Origin: Dyadobacter sp. 3J3 | Lineage (GTDB): Bacteria; Bacteroidota; Bacteroidia; Cytophagales; Spirosomataceae | Length of the DNA: 64,000 nt | Direction of reading: 5' to 3' | Assembly (NCBI RefSeq): GCF_009801115.1 | Contig: NZ_VTOL01000007.1 | Coordinates: 124,001-188,000, forward strand | Shown: piece by piece, positions 7,728 through 15,390 of the stretch | How positions within the stretch are numbered: position 1 is the stretch's first letter | Layout: each line of letters begins with the position of its first letter | Program-made: the position numbers and the translations under genes | The notes under the pieces: generated by a model | What the model saw: the letters and a program-made list of their open reading frames with translations, nothing else | Database searches by the model: none | Told to the model about the DNA's origin: nothing

Positions 7728-10700
7728 ATGAAGGATCAATTCCGTAAAAAAAAGATGAATTACCTGAATGTATTTTGTTTTGCACTATGCATTTGTTTTT
7801 CTATTACCGTCACTGCACAATCTGTTACACCCGAGAAACGTGTTCTGATATTTTCAAAAACTGCCGGTTTCCGTCATGGCTCTATTGGCGCAGGAAAAGT
7901 TGCCATTGCCAAACTGGGAACAGAAAATGGTTTCAGCGTTGATACAACCGAAAATGCTGCCCTTTTCACAGAAAAAAATCTTAGAAAATACAGCGCCGTT
8001 ATTTTCCTTAACACAACTGGAAATGTACTGAATGACAATCAACAGGAAGCTTTTGAACATTACATTCAAGCCGGCGGCGGATATCTTGGTATTCATGCAG
8101 CAACCGATACCGAATATGACTGGCAGTGGTACAACAAACTTGCAGGTGCCTATTTTGCAAGTCATCCTGGAAATCCGAATGTACAGAATGGAGAAGCGTA
8201 CGTGGTAAACCGCGAGCATCCATCTATGGAAGGCTTTCCGGATCGCTGGAAAATCAAAGATGAATTCTACGATTTCAAGACTTTCAATTCACAAGTAACC
8301 GTTCTGGTTAAGATTGATGAAAAGTCTTATAAAGATGGTAAAATGGGTAAAGATCATCCCATGTCATGGTATCATGAATTTGATGGCGGAAAAGCTTTTT
8401 ACACCAATTTTGGTCACGAAGATGCCACTTTTGAAAATCCGGTATTTCTGAAACATTTGATGGGCGGGTTAAAGTATGTAATGGCTACCAAGCTGGATTA
8501 CTCGAAATCTCGTCCGGAAGAAAACCGTTTTACCAAAAAAGTACTGGCCACTAAACTTGACGAACCAACAGAACTGGTCGTTCTTGAAGATCAGCGTGTT
8601 TTATTTGCAGAGAGAAAAGGAAAACTGAAATTGTACAATCCTAAAACGGGTAAAGTAAAAATCGTAGCGGAAGTTCCTGTTTATACAAAACAGGAATATG
8701 GATTAATGGGATTGAATATTGACCCGAATTTCAAAACCAACAAACTGGTTTACTTATATTACTCTCCACCTTCCACCGAAGCGGATACCGCACAGCATTT
8801 ATCACGTTTTAAATATGATGACATCAAGGATACACTGTTGTTATCGACAGAAGAAAACTTGTTAAAAGTACCGGTAAAAAGAACCGATTGCTGTCATACA
8901 GGTGGTTCTATCGCCTGGGATGCCAAAGGAAATCTATACCTGTCAACGGGTGATGATGTAAATCCATTTCAGTCGGATGGATACGGCCCGATTGATGGTC
9001 GCCCGGGTCGTGAAGGCTGGGATGGACGCCATTCTTCTTCCAATACAAATTCATTCCGCGGAAAAATTCTTCGTATAAAACCACGTTACGGTGATCGTCG
9101 CGCGAATATGCCGGGCGGGACTAATCTTTATGATATTCCTGAGGGCAATTTATTCCCTGTGGGTACAGAAAACGGTGACGACCGCCGAACCCGACCTGAA
9201 ATTTATGTCATGGGAACACGTAACCCCTACCGTATTTCTGTTGATCAGCATACAGGTTATGTGTATTGGGGAGATGTGGGACCGGATGCGTCTGATGATA
9301 ATCCCAAACGAGGACCTCGCGGATATGACGAAGTAAACCAGGCCAGAAAAGCCGGATATTTTGGTTATCCCCTATTTATTGGAGATAATAAACCGTATGT
9401 CAGTTTTAATTTTGCTGATAGTACTTCCGGAAAACCATTTGATCCGGCGGCGCCAATCAATGATTCTCCTCATAATACCGGTATTACAAAATTACCACCG
9501 GCGCAACCGGCTTTTATCTGGTATCCTTATGCAGATTCTCCTGAATTTGGTCCTATTGTGGGCAAAGGTGGTAGAAATGCAATGGCCGGACCGGTTTACT
9601 ACACCAATGATTTTAAAGCGGGAAAAGATAAATTCCCGGATTATTATAATGGAAAATTTTTCGCTTATGACTGGATCCGTGACTATATCAACATTGTAAC
9701 GATGAATGAAAAAGGCGATCTGATCAATATCGAACGCTTTATGCCGAATGGTAAATTCAGTCACCCGATGGACATGCAGTTTGCCAGTGATGGATCCTTG
9801 TACACTTTGGAATACGGCCCCAACTGGTTTGCCCAAAATGATGAAGCAAGTCTGTCTCATATTACTTTCAATGCCGGAAACCGTGTTCCTGTTGCAACTG
9901 CAAAAGCTTCAAATACCACAGGAGCTAGTCCTTTAAAAGTAGCATTTTCATCAAAAGGATCACTCGATTACGATGGCGATGCAATTAAATATGAATGGTC
10001 ATTTGGAAAAGGCCAAGGAAAAAGCACTTTGCCAAACCCCACTTTCACTTATACAAAACCAGGTGAATATACTGCAATCCTGAAAGTGACAGACAGTGCT
10101 GGAAACAGTAACACTTCCGAAGTAACGATCATGGCCGGAAATGCAATTCCTCAGGTTGATGTGGCCATTAAGGGAAACAAAACATTTTACTGGAATGATA
10201 AGCCGGTTCAGTATCAAGTTGCAGTTTCTGACAAAGAAGATGGAAGTCTTGTAAAGAAAACCATCCCGGAAGACGAAGTTACGTTGACAATCAATTACCT
10301 TGAAGGTTTCGATAAAACGTTACTAGCCCAAGGTCATCAGGCTAATACAGGATTTGATACCGGAAAACGACTGATTGAACTAAGTGACTGCAAGGCTTGT
10401 CATTCGGTTGATAAGAAATCAATTGGACCTGCTTATATCGAAGTTGCCAAAAGATATGAGAAAGAACGTAATTCTTTGAAAACCCTGACAGATAAAGTCA
10501 TCAAAGGCGGCGGCGGTGTTTGGGGTGAACAAGCGATGGCAGCGCATCCTCAGCACAAACCCGAAGAAGTTGAAGAAATGGTTAAATACATTCTTTCACT
10601 TGCTAAAAAACAGGTTGTTGATAAAAAGCCATTGAATAGCTCTTACGTAACAGAAGCCAGGAAAAAAGATGGCTCTTACATTTTCACAGCAAGCTATACG

Positions 10701-11147
10701 GATAAAGGAAATGGAACAATGGGACCTTTAACAGGTTCAAAAACCATTGCACTGCGTCCTGCCAAATTGCAAGCAAATACATTCGATGATGGAAAAAATT
10801 TCATGAAGTACAAAATGCCATCCGGCCCGGAAGTTGTTTTGGGTTCTGCGAACGGAAGTTATATTGCTTTTGATGATATTGACCTGACAGATATTTCTAC
10901 ACTAACAGTTGCAGTAATAAGTAGCGATAAAACTGCGGGGGGAATTTTAGAAGCGCACCTTGATACTCCAGACGGACTCAAAATAGGGGAAGCTAATGTA
11001 TCTTCTTCTGAAACCCTCAATATTCCGGTTAAAGCACCGGCAGATAATAAAAAGCATAAAGTTGTATTTGTTTTCAAAAATCCATCTGCTAATGGTAAAC
11101 CGCTTTTTGCAATTGACACGATAGATTTTAAAGAAAACGCGAAATAG
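7728..11147 (+). CDS. Secreted ThuA / PQQ-type sugar dehydrogenase / PKD / cytochrome c fusion
   Basis: This is a very large secreted enzyme of 1139 residues. A signal peptide ends near TVTAQS; the ATG at residue 10 (7755) is an equally plausible start. A ThuA-like trehalose-utilisation domain spans about 36-250 (VLIFSKTAGFRHGSIG, GYLGIHAATD). A six-bladed PQQ-dependent glucose/sorbosone dehydrogenase-like beta-propeller spans about 270-715 (GGSIAWDAKGNLYLSTGDD, GTRNPYRISVD, AYDWIRDYI). A PKD domain follows at about 730-810 (GSLDYDGDAIKYEW). A class I cytochrome c domain has CKACH at 888-892 (haem C888, C891, H892) and lies at about 870-960. The C-terminal beta-rich region (about 1000-1139) resembles a CBM6-type module. 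Likely role: periplasmic oxidation of a sugar with internal electron transfer to the attached haem. Confidence 0.88.
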   Translation: MKDQFRKKKMNYLNVFCFALCICFSITVTAQSVTPEKRVLIFSKTAGFRHGSIGAGKVAIAKLGTENGFSVDTTENAALFTEKNLRKYSAVIFLNTTGNVLNDNQQEAFEHYIQAGGGYLGIHAATDTEYDWQWYNKLAGAYFASHPGNPNVQNGEAYVVNREHPSMEGFPDRWKIKDEFYDFKTFNSQVTVLVKIDEKSYKDGKMGKDHPMSWYHEFDGGKAFYTNFGHEDATFENPVFLKHLMGGLKYVMATKLDYSKSRPEENRFTKKVLATKLDEPTELVVLEDQRVLFAERKGKLKLYNPKTGKVKIVAEVPVYTKQEYGLMGLNIDPNFKTNKLVYLYYSPPSTEADTAQHLSRFKYDDIKDTLLLSTEENLLKVPVKRTDCCHTGGSIAWDAKGNLYLSTGDDVNPFQSDGYGPIDGRPGREGWDGRHSSSNTNSFRGKILRIKPRYGDRRANMPGGTNLYDIPEGNLFPVGTENGDDRRTRPEIYVMGTRNPYRISVDQHTGYVYWGDVGPDASDDNPKRGPRGYDEVNQARKAGYFGYPLFIGDNKPYVSFNFADSTSGKPFDPAAPINDSPHNTGITKLPPAQPAFIWYPYADSPEFGPIVGKGGRNAMAGPVYYTNDFKAGKDKFPDYYNGKFFAYDWIRDYINIVTMNEKGDLINIERFMPNGKFSHPMDMQFASDGSLYTLEYGPNWFAQNDEASLSHITFNAGNRVPVATAKASNTTGASPLKVAFSSKGSLDYDGDAIKYEWSFGKGQGKSTLPNPTFTYTKPGEYTAILKVTDSAGNSNTSEVTIMAGNAIPQVDVAIKGNKTFYWNDKPVQYQVAVSDKEDGSLVKKTIPEDEVTLTINYLEGFDKTLLAQGHQANTGFDTGKRLIELSDCKACHSVDKKSIGPAYIEVAKRYEKERNSLKTLTDKVIKGGGGVWGEQAMAAHPQHKPEEVEEMVKYILSLAKKQVVDKKPLNSSYVTEARKKDGSYIFTASYTDKGNGTMGPLTGSKTIALRPAKLQANTFDDGKNFMKYKMPSGPEVVLGSANGSYIAFDDIDLTDISTLTVAVISSDKTAGGILEAHLDTPDGLKIGEANVSSSETLNIPVKAPADNKKHKVVFVFKNPSANGKPLFAIDTIDFKENAK

Positions 11148-11170
11148 TTATCAAGTTACAATTTTAAAAG

Positions 11171-11204
11171 AAAATCCCTGCTGATGATCGTCGGCAGGGA
11201 TTTT
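11171..11204 (+). terminator. Terminator after the ThuA-dehydrogenase gene
   Basis: A perfect 11-bp stem AAAATCCCTGC/GCAGGGATTTT (11171-11181 with 11194-11204) is followed by a T-rich tract, 23 bases after the stop codon. Confidence 0.85.
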
Positions 11205-11251
11205 TCATTTAAAACGGTATTGATTAGTAAAGCAGTATATCTATATTTTAT

Positions 11252-11332
11252 CGCATTTCATATGTCACCCTTTCAGGGTTAAACAACATAGTCGCATCTT
11301 CCCTGCTATAATAATATCATCCCGTCAGGATT
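11252..11332 (-). repeat. Palindromic intergenic repeat, copy 1
   Basis: Read on the minus strand, this 81-base element runs from AATCCTGACGGGATGATATT, through a variable middle, to AACCCTGAAAGGGTGACAT and GAAATGCG. It aligns with the plus-strand element at 11438-11520. Both ends are short palindromes. The 11148-11546 gap holds only the terminator and these two elements; no gene is seen there. Confidence 0.7.
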
Positions 11333-11437
11333 GTTGTTACAGAAATTTTTTGAAATAAATAGGTTTGATTGAATGTGAAATTTCGATTTTTAAATAAAAA
11401 TCTGAATGAGCTGAGATCTGTGGGTCAACAAATTCAA

Positions 11438-11520
11438 AATCCCGAAGGGATGACATTAGTATTGAAAAGGTAATTTGAGCCGAGAAACCCAAACCCTAAA
11501 AGGGTGGTATAAGAAATGCG
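11438..11520 (+). repeat. Palindromic intergenic repeat, copy 2
   Basis: This 83-base element begins AATCCCGAAGGGATGACATT and ends with AACCCTAAAAGGGTGGTAT and GAAATGCG. It is the inverted partner of 11252-11332, about 105 bases away. Ends are conserved and the middle is diverged, as in MITE- or REP-like families. Confidence 0.7.
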
Positions 11521-11546
11521 GGAAAAGACGCACACAATCAATAAAG

Positions 11547-12365
11547 TCAAATTAAAAATTCCTCTTTCGCAAATCCTTCAATCCCTAAACCAAACAAGGC
11601 AAAATCATATAAAACAGGATCATTTGGATTTAACAAACGCAAGGAAGCTGTCAATTCCACCGCTGTGCGCCAATCGGTAACCGGCCTTTGGATCAACCCT
11701 AGTTTTCTTGCAATCCGGTCCACATGCACGTCACATGGACAAACAAGCTGCGAAGGTTTAATAGTATCCCAAATCCCGAAATCCACACCTTTGTCATCTT
11801 TTCTGACCATCCACCTCAAAAACATATTCAATCGCTTACACGACGATTTACGAACTGGCGTAGCAATATGTTTTCTGGTTCGTAAAGGAAAATTTTCAGA
11901 GTTGCTAAACAAATCATGAAAACCGATTAATCCGTTTTCAATTGTGATATCAGATTCTGCCATATGATCACTGAAAGCATTTTCCAGCGAATCATATTTG
12001 TTGTAATAATTTTGAAAAAAGTGGAGAAAATAAAGCGTATCCGTAGCGTTAAAAGTACGGTGCTTGAAGTTTAGGAATCTTTTAAGATCAGTTTCCTGGT
12101 GGTTTTTTATAAAATCGTAGGGAGCATCATCCATCAATGAGGACAATTCCAGACATTTGTTGATGATCGTTTTCCTTTGCCCCCAGGCAAGTACTGCTGC
12201 CCAGAAACCCATGATCTCAATATCCTGTTTTTTGGAAAAACGATGTGGAATACTGATTGGATCAAAAGGAATAAAATCCGGCTGGTTGTATTGTTCAGCT
12301 TTTGCTTCCAGTAAATCAGTAATCGATTGGGAAATAGGAATTATTTCAATTTCAATTTCCAGCAT
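11547..12365 (-). CDS. TIGR02757 family protein (DUF2400)
   Basis: This cytoplasmic protein of about 272 residues matches my recollection of the TIGR02757/DUF2400 family, which is common in Bacteroidota and has no settled function. Typical segments are FIPFDPISIPHRF, IMGFWAAVLAWGQRKTIIN, RLNMFLRWMVR and the late PCDVHVDRIARKLGL. The last resembles a helix-hairpin-helix glycosylase-type motif, suggesting DNA contact as an inference. The start at 12365 (MLEIEIEI) was chosen over an ATG at 12383 because it overlaps the upstream small ORF by only 14 bases, a coupling-type arrangement. Confidence 0.8.
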   Translation of the reverse strand: MLEIEIEIIPISQSITDLLEAKAEQYNQPDFIPFDPISIPHRFSKKQDIEIMGFWAAVLAWGQRKTIINKCLELSSLMDDAPYDFIKNHQETDLKRFLNFKHRTFNATDTLYFLHFFQNYYNKYDSLENAFSDHMAESDITIENGLIGFHDLFSNSENFPLRTRKHIATPVRKSSCKRLNMFLRWMVRKDDKGVDFGIWDTIKPSQLVCPCDVHVDRIARKLGLIQRPVTDWRTAVELTASLRLLNPNDPVLYDFALFGLGIEGFAKEEFLI

Positions 12366-12564
12366 GACCTCTTCCCAACACATAAGCCAAAACTCTCGAT
12401 ATTCCGGAGAAGAACATCACAATGCAAGAAAACGCGAAAGTAAAAACAGCTATAAAAGGATACATAATCGTAAACATAACACTCCATATTTTATAGCCTG
12501 TCGTGTTTTTTGCAGCTGCTCTTTCTTCTTCTCTTTTAGATCGGAACTGAGGTGAATGCTTCAT
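12352..12564 (-). CDS. Small single-span membrane protein, unknown
   Basis: This 70-residue protein has a charged N-terminus (KHSPQFRSKREEERAAAK), one long hydrophobic segment at about 30-57 that could be one or two helices, and a short C-terminal tail (GRGHAGN). I do not recognise the family. Its stop region overlaps the start of the TIGR02757 gene (ATG within GGTCATGCTGG), so the two are probably cotranscribed and translationally coupled. The composition is that of a genuine small inner-membrane protein, not of an antisense shadow. Confidence 0.6.
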   Translation of the reverse strand: MKHSPQFRSKREEERAAAKNTTGYKIWSVMFTIMYPFIAVFTFAFSCIVMFFSGISRVLAYVLGRGHAGN

Positions 12565-12658
12565 TATTTATTATTCAGAATTTGTGTATGCCAGATTAAT
12601 TTTTCGTCATTACTATTGATAAAACCAATCCCGGTTCATTTAAATTTCAAAATATACT

Positions 12659-13642
12659 TTAATTATTATCCAGATAACTGATAACAGCCCTAAATCTCTT
12701 GCTGTTAGGAGAAACTTTTTCAAAAGCGCGGGACGATAATTTTATAACAATATCATCATTCACACTCGTATCAGGAATTCTGCCGATCACTCTTACAATG
12801 ATCTTTTCCTGATTATATTCGTTCAAAACTTCTACCAATGCTCCAATAGGCGCAGTGCGGTGTAAAGCCAAAAATTTGCTTGTGCTTTCATCCGTTTCAA
12901 TAACCTCAGCCAAACCTGACTCAGATTTACGCTTGCCGGTAACCACTTTGGGCGGCGCAACTTCTTCTACCGGTTTCATGATTTTTTCCGCAACAGCCGC
13001 TTTTGCTCTCACTGAATCTTTAACCACATTCGTTACCACTTTCTTTGGTTCAGGTTCAGGGGCAGGCTGCTTACTTTTTTCAGCAGCTTTTTCGCTGACA
13101 ATTAATTCCTGTCCGTCCGTAAGGTTATCATCTTTCAAATTATTCCATTTACGAATATCTGCCATCAAAACACCATATTTAACTGCAACGCGGTAAAGCG
13201 TTTGACCAGCTTCCACTTTATGAACTCCGTTGGGCGCCACAGAAACTTTCGCATCCGCAGTTGGAGCTGATGTTGTTGCAGGAGGCGGAGGCAATGGAGC
13301 TGAATCTTTTACAGGCGCTTTAGCGACCTCCTTTTTAGGCTCTTCCTTTTTTGCTTCCTCTTTTTTCTTTGTTCTTGGAGTATAAGGAACACGAAGCGTT
13401 TGTCCAAACTGAACATTATCGCTGATTCCCGGATTTGCATCTCGTAGTGACTGAATCGTAGTGCCATACTGTCTTACGACAGCGAACATTGTTTGTCCTT
13501 GATTAACCTTATGTAAAACATAAATTTTACCGCCTACTTTTTCATACCCGATAGAATCAACAACACTCACTCCATTCGCACGGGCATTTGCCGCTCCTTT
13601 TAAAAAACCTGCCAAAATGGCTAGGTAAACTATGTATTTCAT
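12659..13642 (-). CDS. LysM protein with RlpA-like C-terminal domain
   Basis: This 327-residue exported protein has an N-terminal hydrophobic signal (IVYLAILAGFLKGAANA). LysM domain 1 lies at about 48-90 (HKVNQGQTMFAVVRQYGTT) and LysM domain 2 at about 142-187 (HKVEAGQTLYRVAVKYGV). Proline/alanine/lysine-rich linkers flank the second LysM. The last 75 residues (GALVEVLNEYNQEKIIVRVI, then DIVIKLSSRAFEKV) resemble a double-psi beta-barrel as in RlpA, a septal peptidoglycan-binding lytic protein. It likely binds cell-wall glycan in the periplasm. The ATG directly abuts the stop of the upstream DUF4905-like gene (TGAATG), so translation is probably coupled. Confidence 0.82.
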   Translation of the reverse strand: MKYIVYLAILAGFLKGAANARANGVSVVDSIGYEKVGGKIYVLHKVNQGQTMFAVVRQYGTTIQSLRDANPGISDNVQFGQTLRVPYTPRTKKKEEAKKEEPKKEVAKAPVKDSAPLPPPPATTSAPTADAKVSVAPNGVHKVEAGQTLYRVAVKYGVLMADIRKWNNLKDDNLTDGQELIVSEKAAEKSKQPAPEPEPKKVVTNVVKDSVRAKAAVAEKIMKPVEEVAPPKVVTGKRKSESGLAEVIETDESTSKFLALHRTAPIGALVEVLNEYNQEKIIVRVIGRIPDTSVNDDIVIKLSSRAFEKVSPNSKRFRAVISYLDNN

Positions 13643-14476
13643 TCAGTATGAAAATGTTAAACTCGAAAACTCGTTATTATTTTTTAGATATACCAATACT
13701 TTATTTTTCAGCATCATGGTCGACTGGCCAACGCCATCCCTGCCCTCAGAAATTTTTTCCTTAAAAACGATTTCTTTTTGATCTGTAACGATAAGAAGAT
13801 ATTGCGCTACCTTTTCCTGCTCGTAAATATAATAAGAAAACATCATATAGGGCCTTTCATCCAAATAATCAATACAAATGGGTTTAGAAATCCCGGTTAT
13901 ATCGGTTAAAAAAGAGGCAAGCCGGTCAAAATATACATTTCTTTCCTTGTAACGAACAGGTTGTTTTAAAATTATTTCCGGTGCCGGCAGATTAATTTCT
14001 TCTGCCACAGGAGTTAGTATTTCCGTTTTTACATCAAAAATTGATTTTTGGAACTGATCACTTTTAAAAGTTGCAACTTCCAGCTGATCATTATGTAACG
14101 TTCGGACTAATACGTAGTTAGGCAACGCCCAAAGCAAATTTCCTGTCTTTGAATCTATTGCCAGCAGATCCGTTGGCTGGGGCATATCCGGGTACCTATA
14201 GTTGTGCAAAAAAATATGATCTCCGGAAAATGCAGTCAAAGAAGTCCACCAATCTGCTCCTTCCGGCGTAACTTGCCAGCTCAATTCGGGAACGTTTAAA
14301 TCAATCATGGCAAACGATATATTCTTTTCCGAACTTTCCCGTAATTCGACTGCCCATTCACTTCTGTCAGGATCGGTGTGCGGAAGTATTCGCCAGATAT
14401 TTTGTGAAAACGTATGTGAAAACAGTTTTTGCAAAATTTTAGCTTTATTTTGAAACAAAATTGAAAATGACATCAT
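13643..14476 (-). CDS. DUF4905-like protein, unknown function
   Basis: This 277-residue protein has no signal peptide or membrane helix. Beta-strand-rich sequence with LLAIDSKTGNLLWALPN looks like a PQQ/WD-type beta-propeller blade, and the length and pattern agree with my memory of the Bacteroidota DUF4905 family. The function is unknown. It forms a two-gene unit with the LysM gene, so an envelope link is conceivable. Two in-frame ATGs (14476, 14473) are possible starts. It is divergent from kdsB with only 15 bases between start codons. Confidence 0.65.
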   Translation of the reverse strand: MMSFSILFQNKAKILQKLFSHTFSQNIWRILPHTDPDRSEWAVELRESSEKNISFAMIDLNVPELSWQVTPEGADWWTSLTAFSGDHIFLHNYRYPDMPQPTDLLAIDSKTGNLLWALPNYVLVRTLHNDQLEVATFKSDQFQKSIFDVKTEILTPVAEEINLPAPEIILKQPVRYKERNVYFDRLASFLTDITGISKPICIDYLDERPYMMFSYYIYEQEKVAQYLLIVTDQKEIVFKEKISEGRDGVGQSTMMLKNKVLVYLKNNNEFSSLTFSY

Positions 14477-14491
14477 TCAAACTTTAAATAC

Positions 14492-15232
14492 GTGCAGATA
14501 CTAGGAATAATACCAGCGCGCTATGCATCAACCCGTTTTCCGGCCAAAGCTCTCGTAGATATTGGCGGAAAATCCATGATCCAGCGTGTATATGAACAAT
14601 CCTCCAAAGCTACGCATCTCAGTCAGATTATTGTAGCAACAGATGATGAAAGAATATTAAATCACGTACATCAGTTTGGAGGAAAGGCCGTAATGACCTC
14701 AGAAAATCATCAAAGCGGTACCGACCGTTGTTTTGAAGCCTTGCAGAAAACGGAGGGAAGTTACGACTACGTAATTAATATCCAGGGCGACGAACCGTTC
14801 ATAAGTCCTGAACCAATTAACAGTCTGGCAAAAGTACTCGACGGAACTATCGAACTGGCAACGCTGGTTAAAGTTATCGACAGCCAGGATATTCTCTGCA
14901 ACGTTAACGTGCCGAAAGCCGTATTGAACAAACGGCAGGAAGTTCTTTATTTCAGCAGACAGACAATTCCTTATCTGCGTGGCGTAGAACCTGAAAAATG
15001 GCTTGATTCCCATACCTTTTACAAACATATCGGGATTTATGCATACCGCGTTGACGTCCTTGAAGCGATAACAAAACTGGAAGTTTCTTCACTGGAAAAA
15101 GCGGAATCGCTGGAACAATTGCGCTGGCTGGAAAATGGATATTCGATAAAAGCGGTGGTTACATCGGATGATTCTCACGGAGTGGATACGCCGGACGATC
15201 TGGACCGCGTAACAAGGAAATTTTTATCCTGA
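14492..15232 (+). CDS. kdsB: 3-deoxy-manno-octulosonate cytidylyltransferase
   Basis: KdsB activates Kdo with CTP to give CMP-Kdo for lipopolysaccharide inner-core synthesis, in the cytoplasm. The 246 residues show the nucleotidyltransferase fold: IIPARYASTRFPAKAL at 6-21 (CTP binding), the VATDD motif, GTDRCFEA and INIQGDEPFI (metal and CTP site). Length is normal for the family. The start codon is GTG at 14492 (encoding MQILGIIPAR); no ATG fits. Because the divergent neighbour starts only 15 bases away, the promoter must lie inside that gene's 5' coding region. Confidence 0.95.
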   Translation: MQILGIIPARYASTRFPAKALVDIGGKSMIQRVYEQSSKATHLSQIIVATDDERILNHVHQFGGKAVMTSENHQSGTDRCFEALQKTEGSYDYVINIQGDEPFISPEPINSLAKVLDGTIELATLVKVIDSQDILCNVNVPKAVLNKRQEVLYFSRQTIPYLRGVEPEKWLDSHTFYKHIGIYAYRVDVLEAITKLEVSSLEKAESLEQLRWLENGYSIKAVVTSDDSHGVDTPDDLDRVTRKFLS

Positions 15233-15390
15233 AAATTAAGATTATTAAGTAGTAAATTACAAAATCAAATGTGACTCCGGAGCAGGTAAAAACCTTTAAA
15301 TTTTGTTAAAAACACAACTTTTTAATACCACAGATCTCACTGGCACGTTGTTTTTCTTTGTTTTAAACAGTACTAATTGAAATAACACAT

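Noticed and set aside
15233..15390. TTTTTCTTTG before porX as a TAnnTTTG promoter
   Set aside because: The TA of the consensus is missing, so it was not listed as a promoter.
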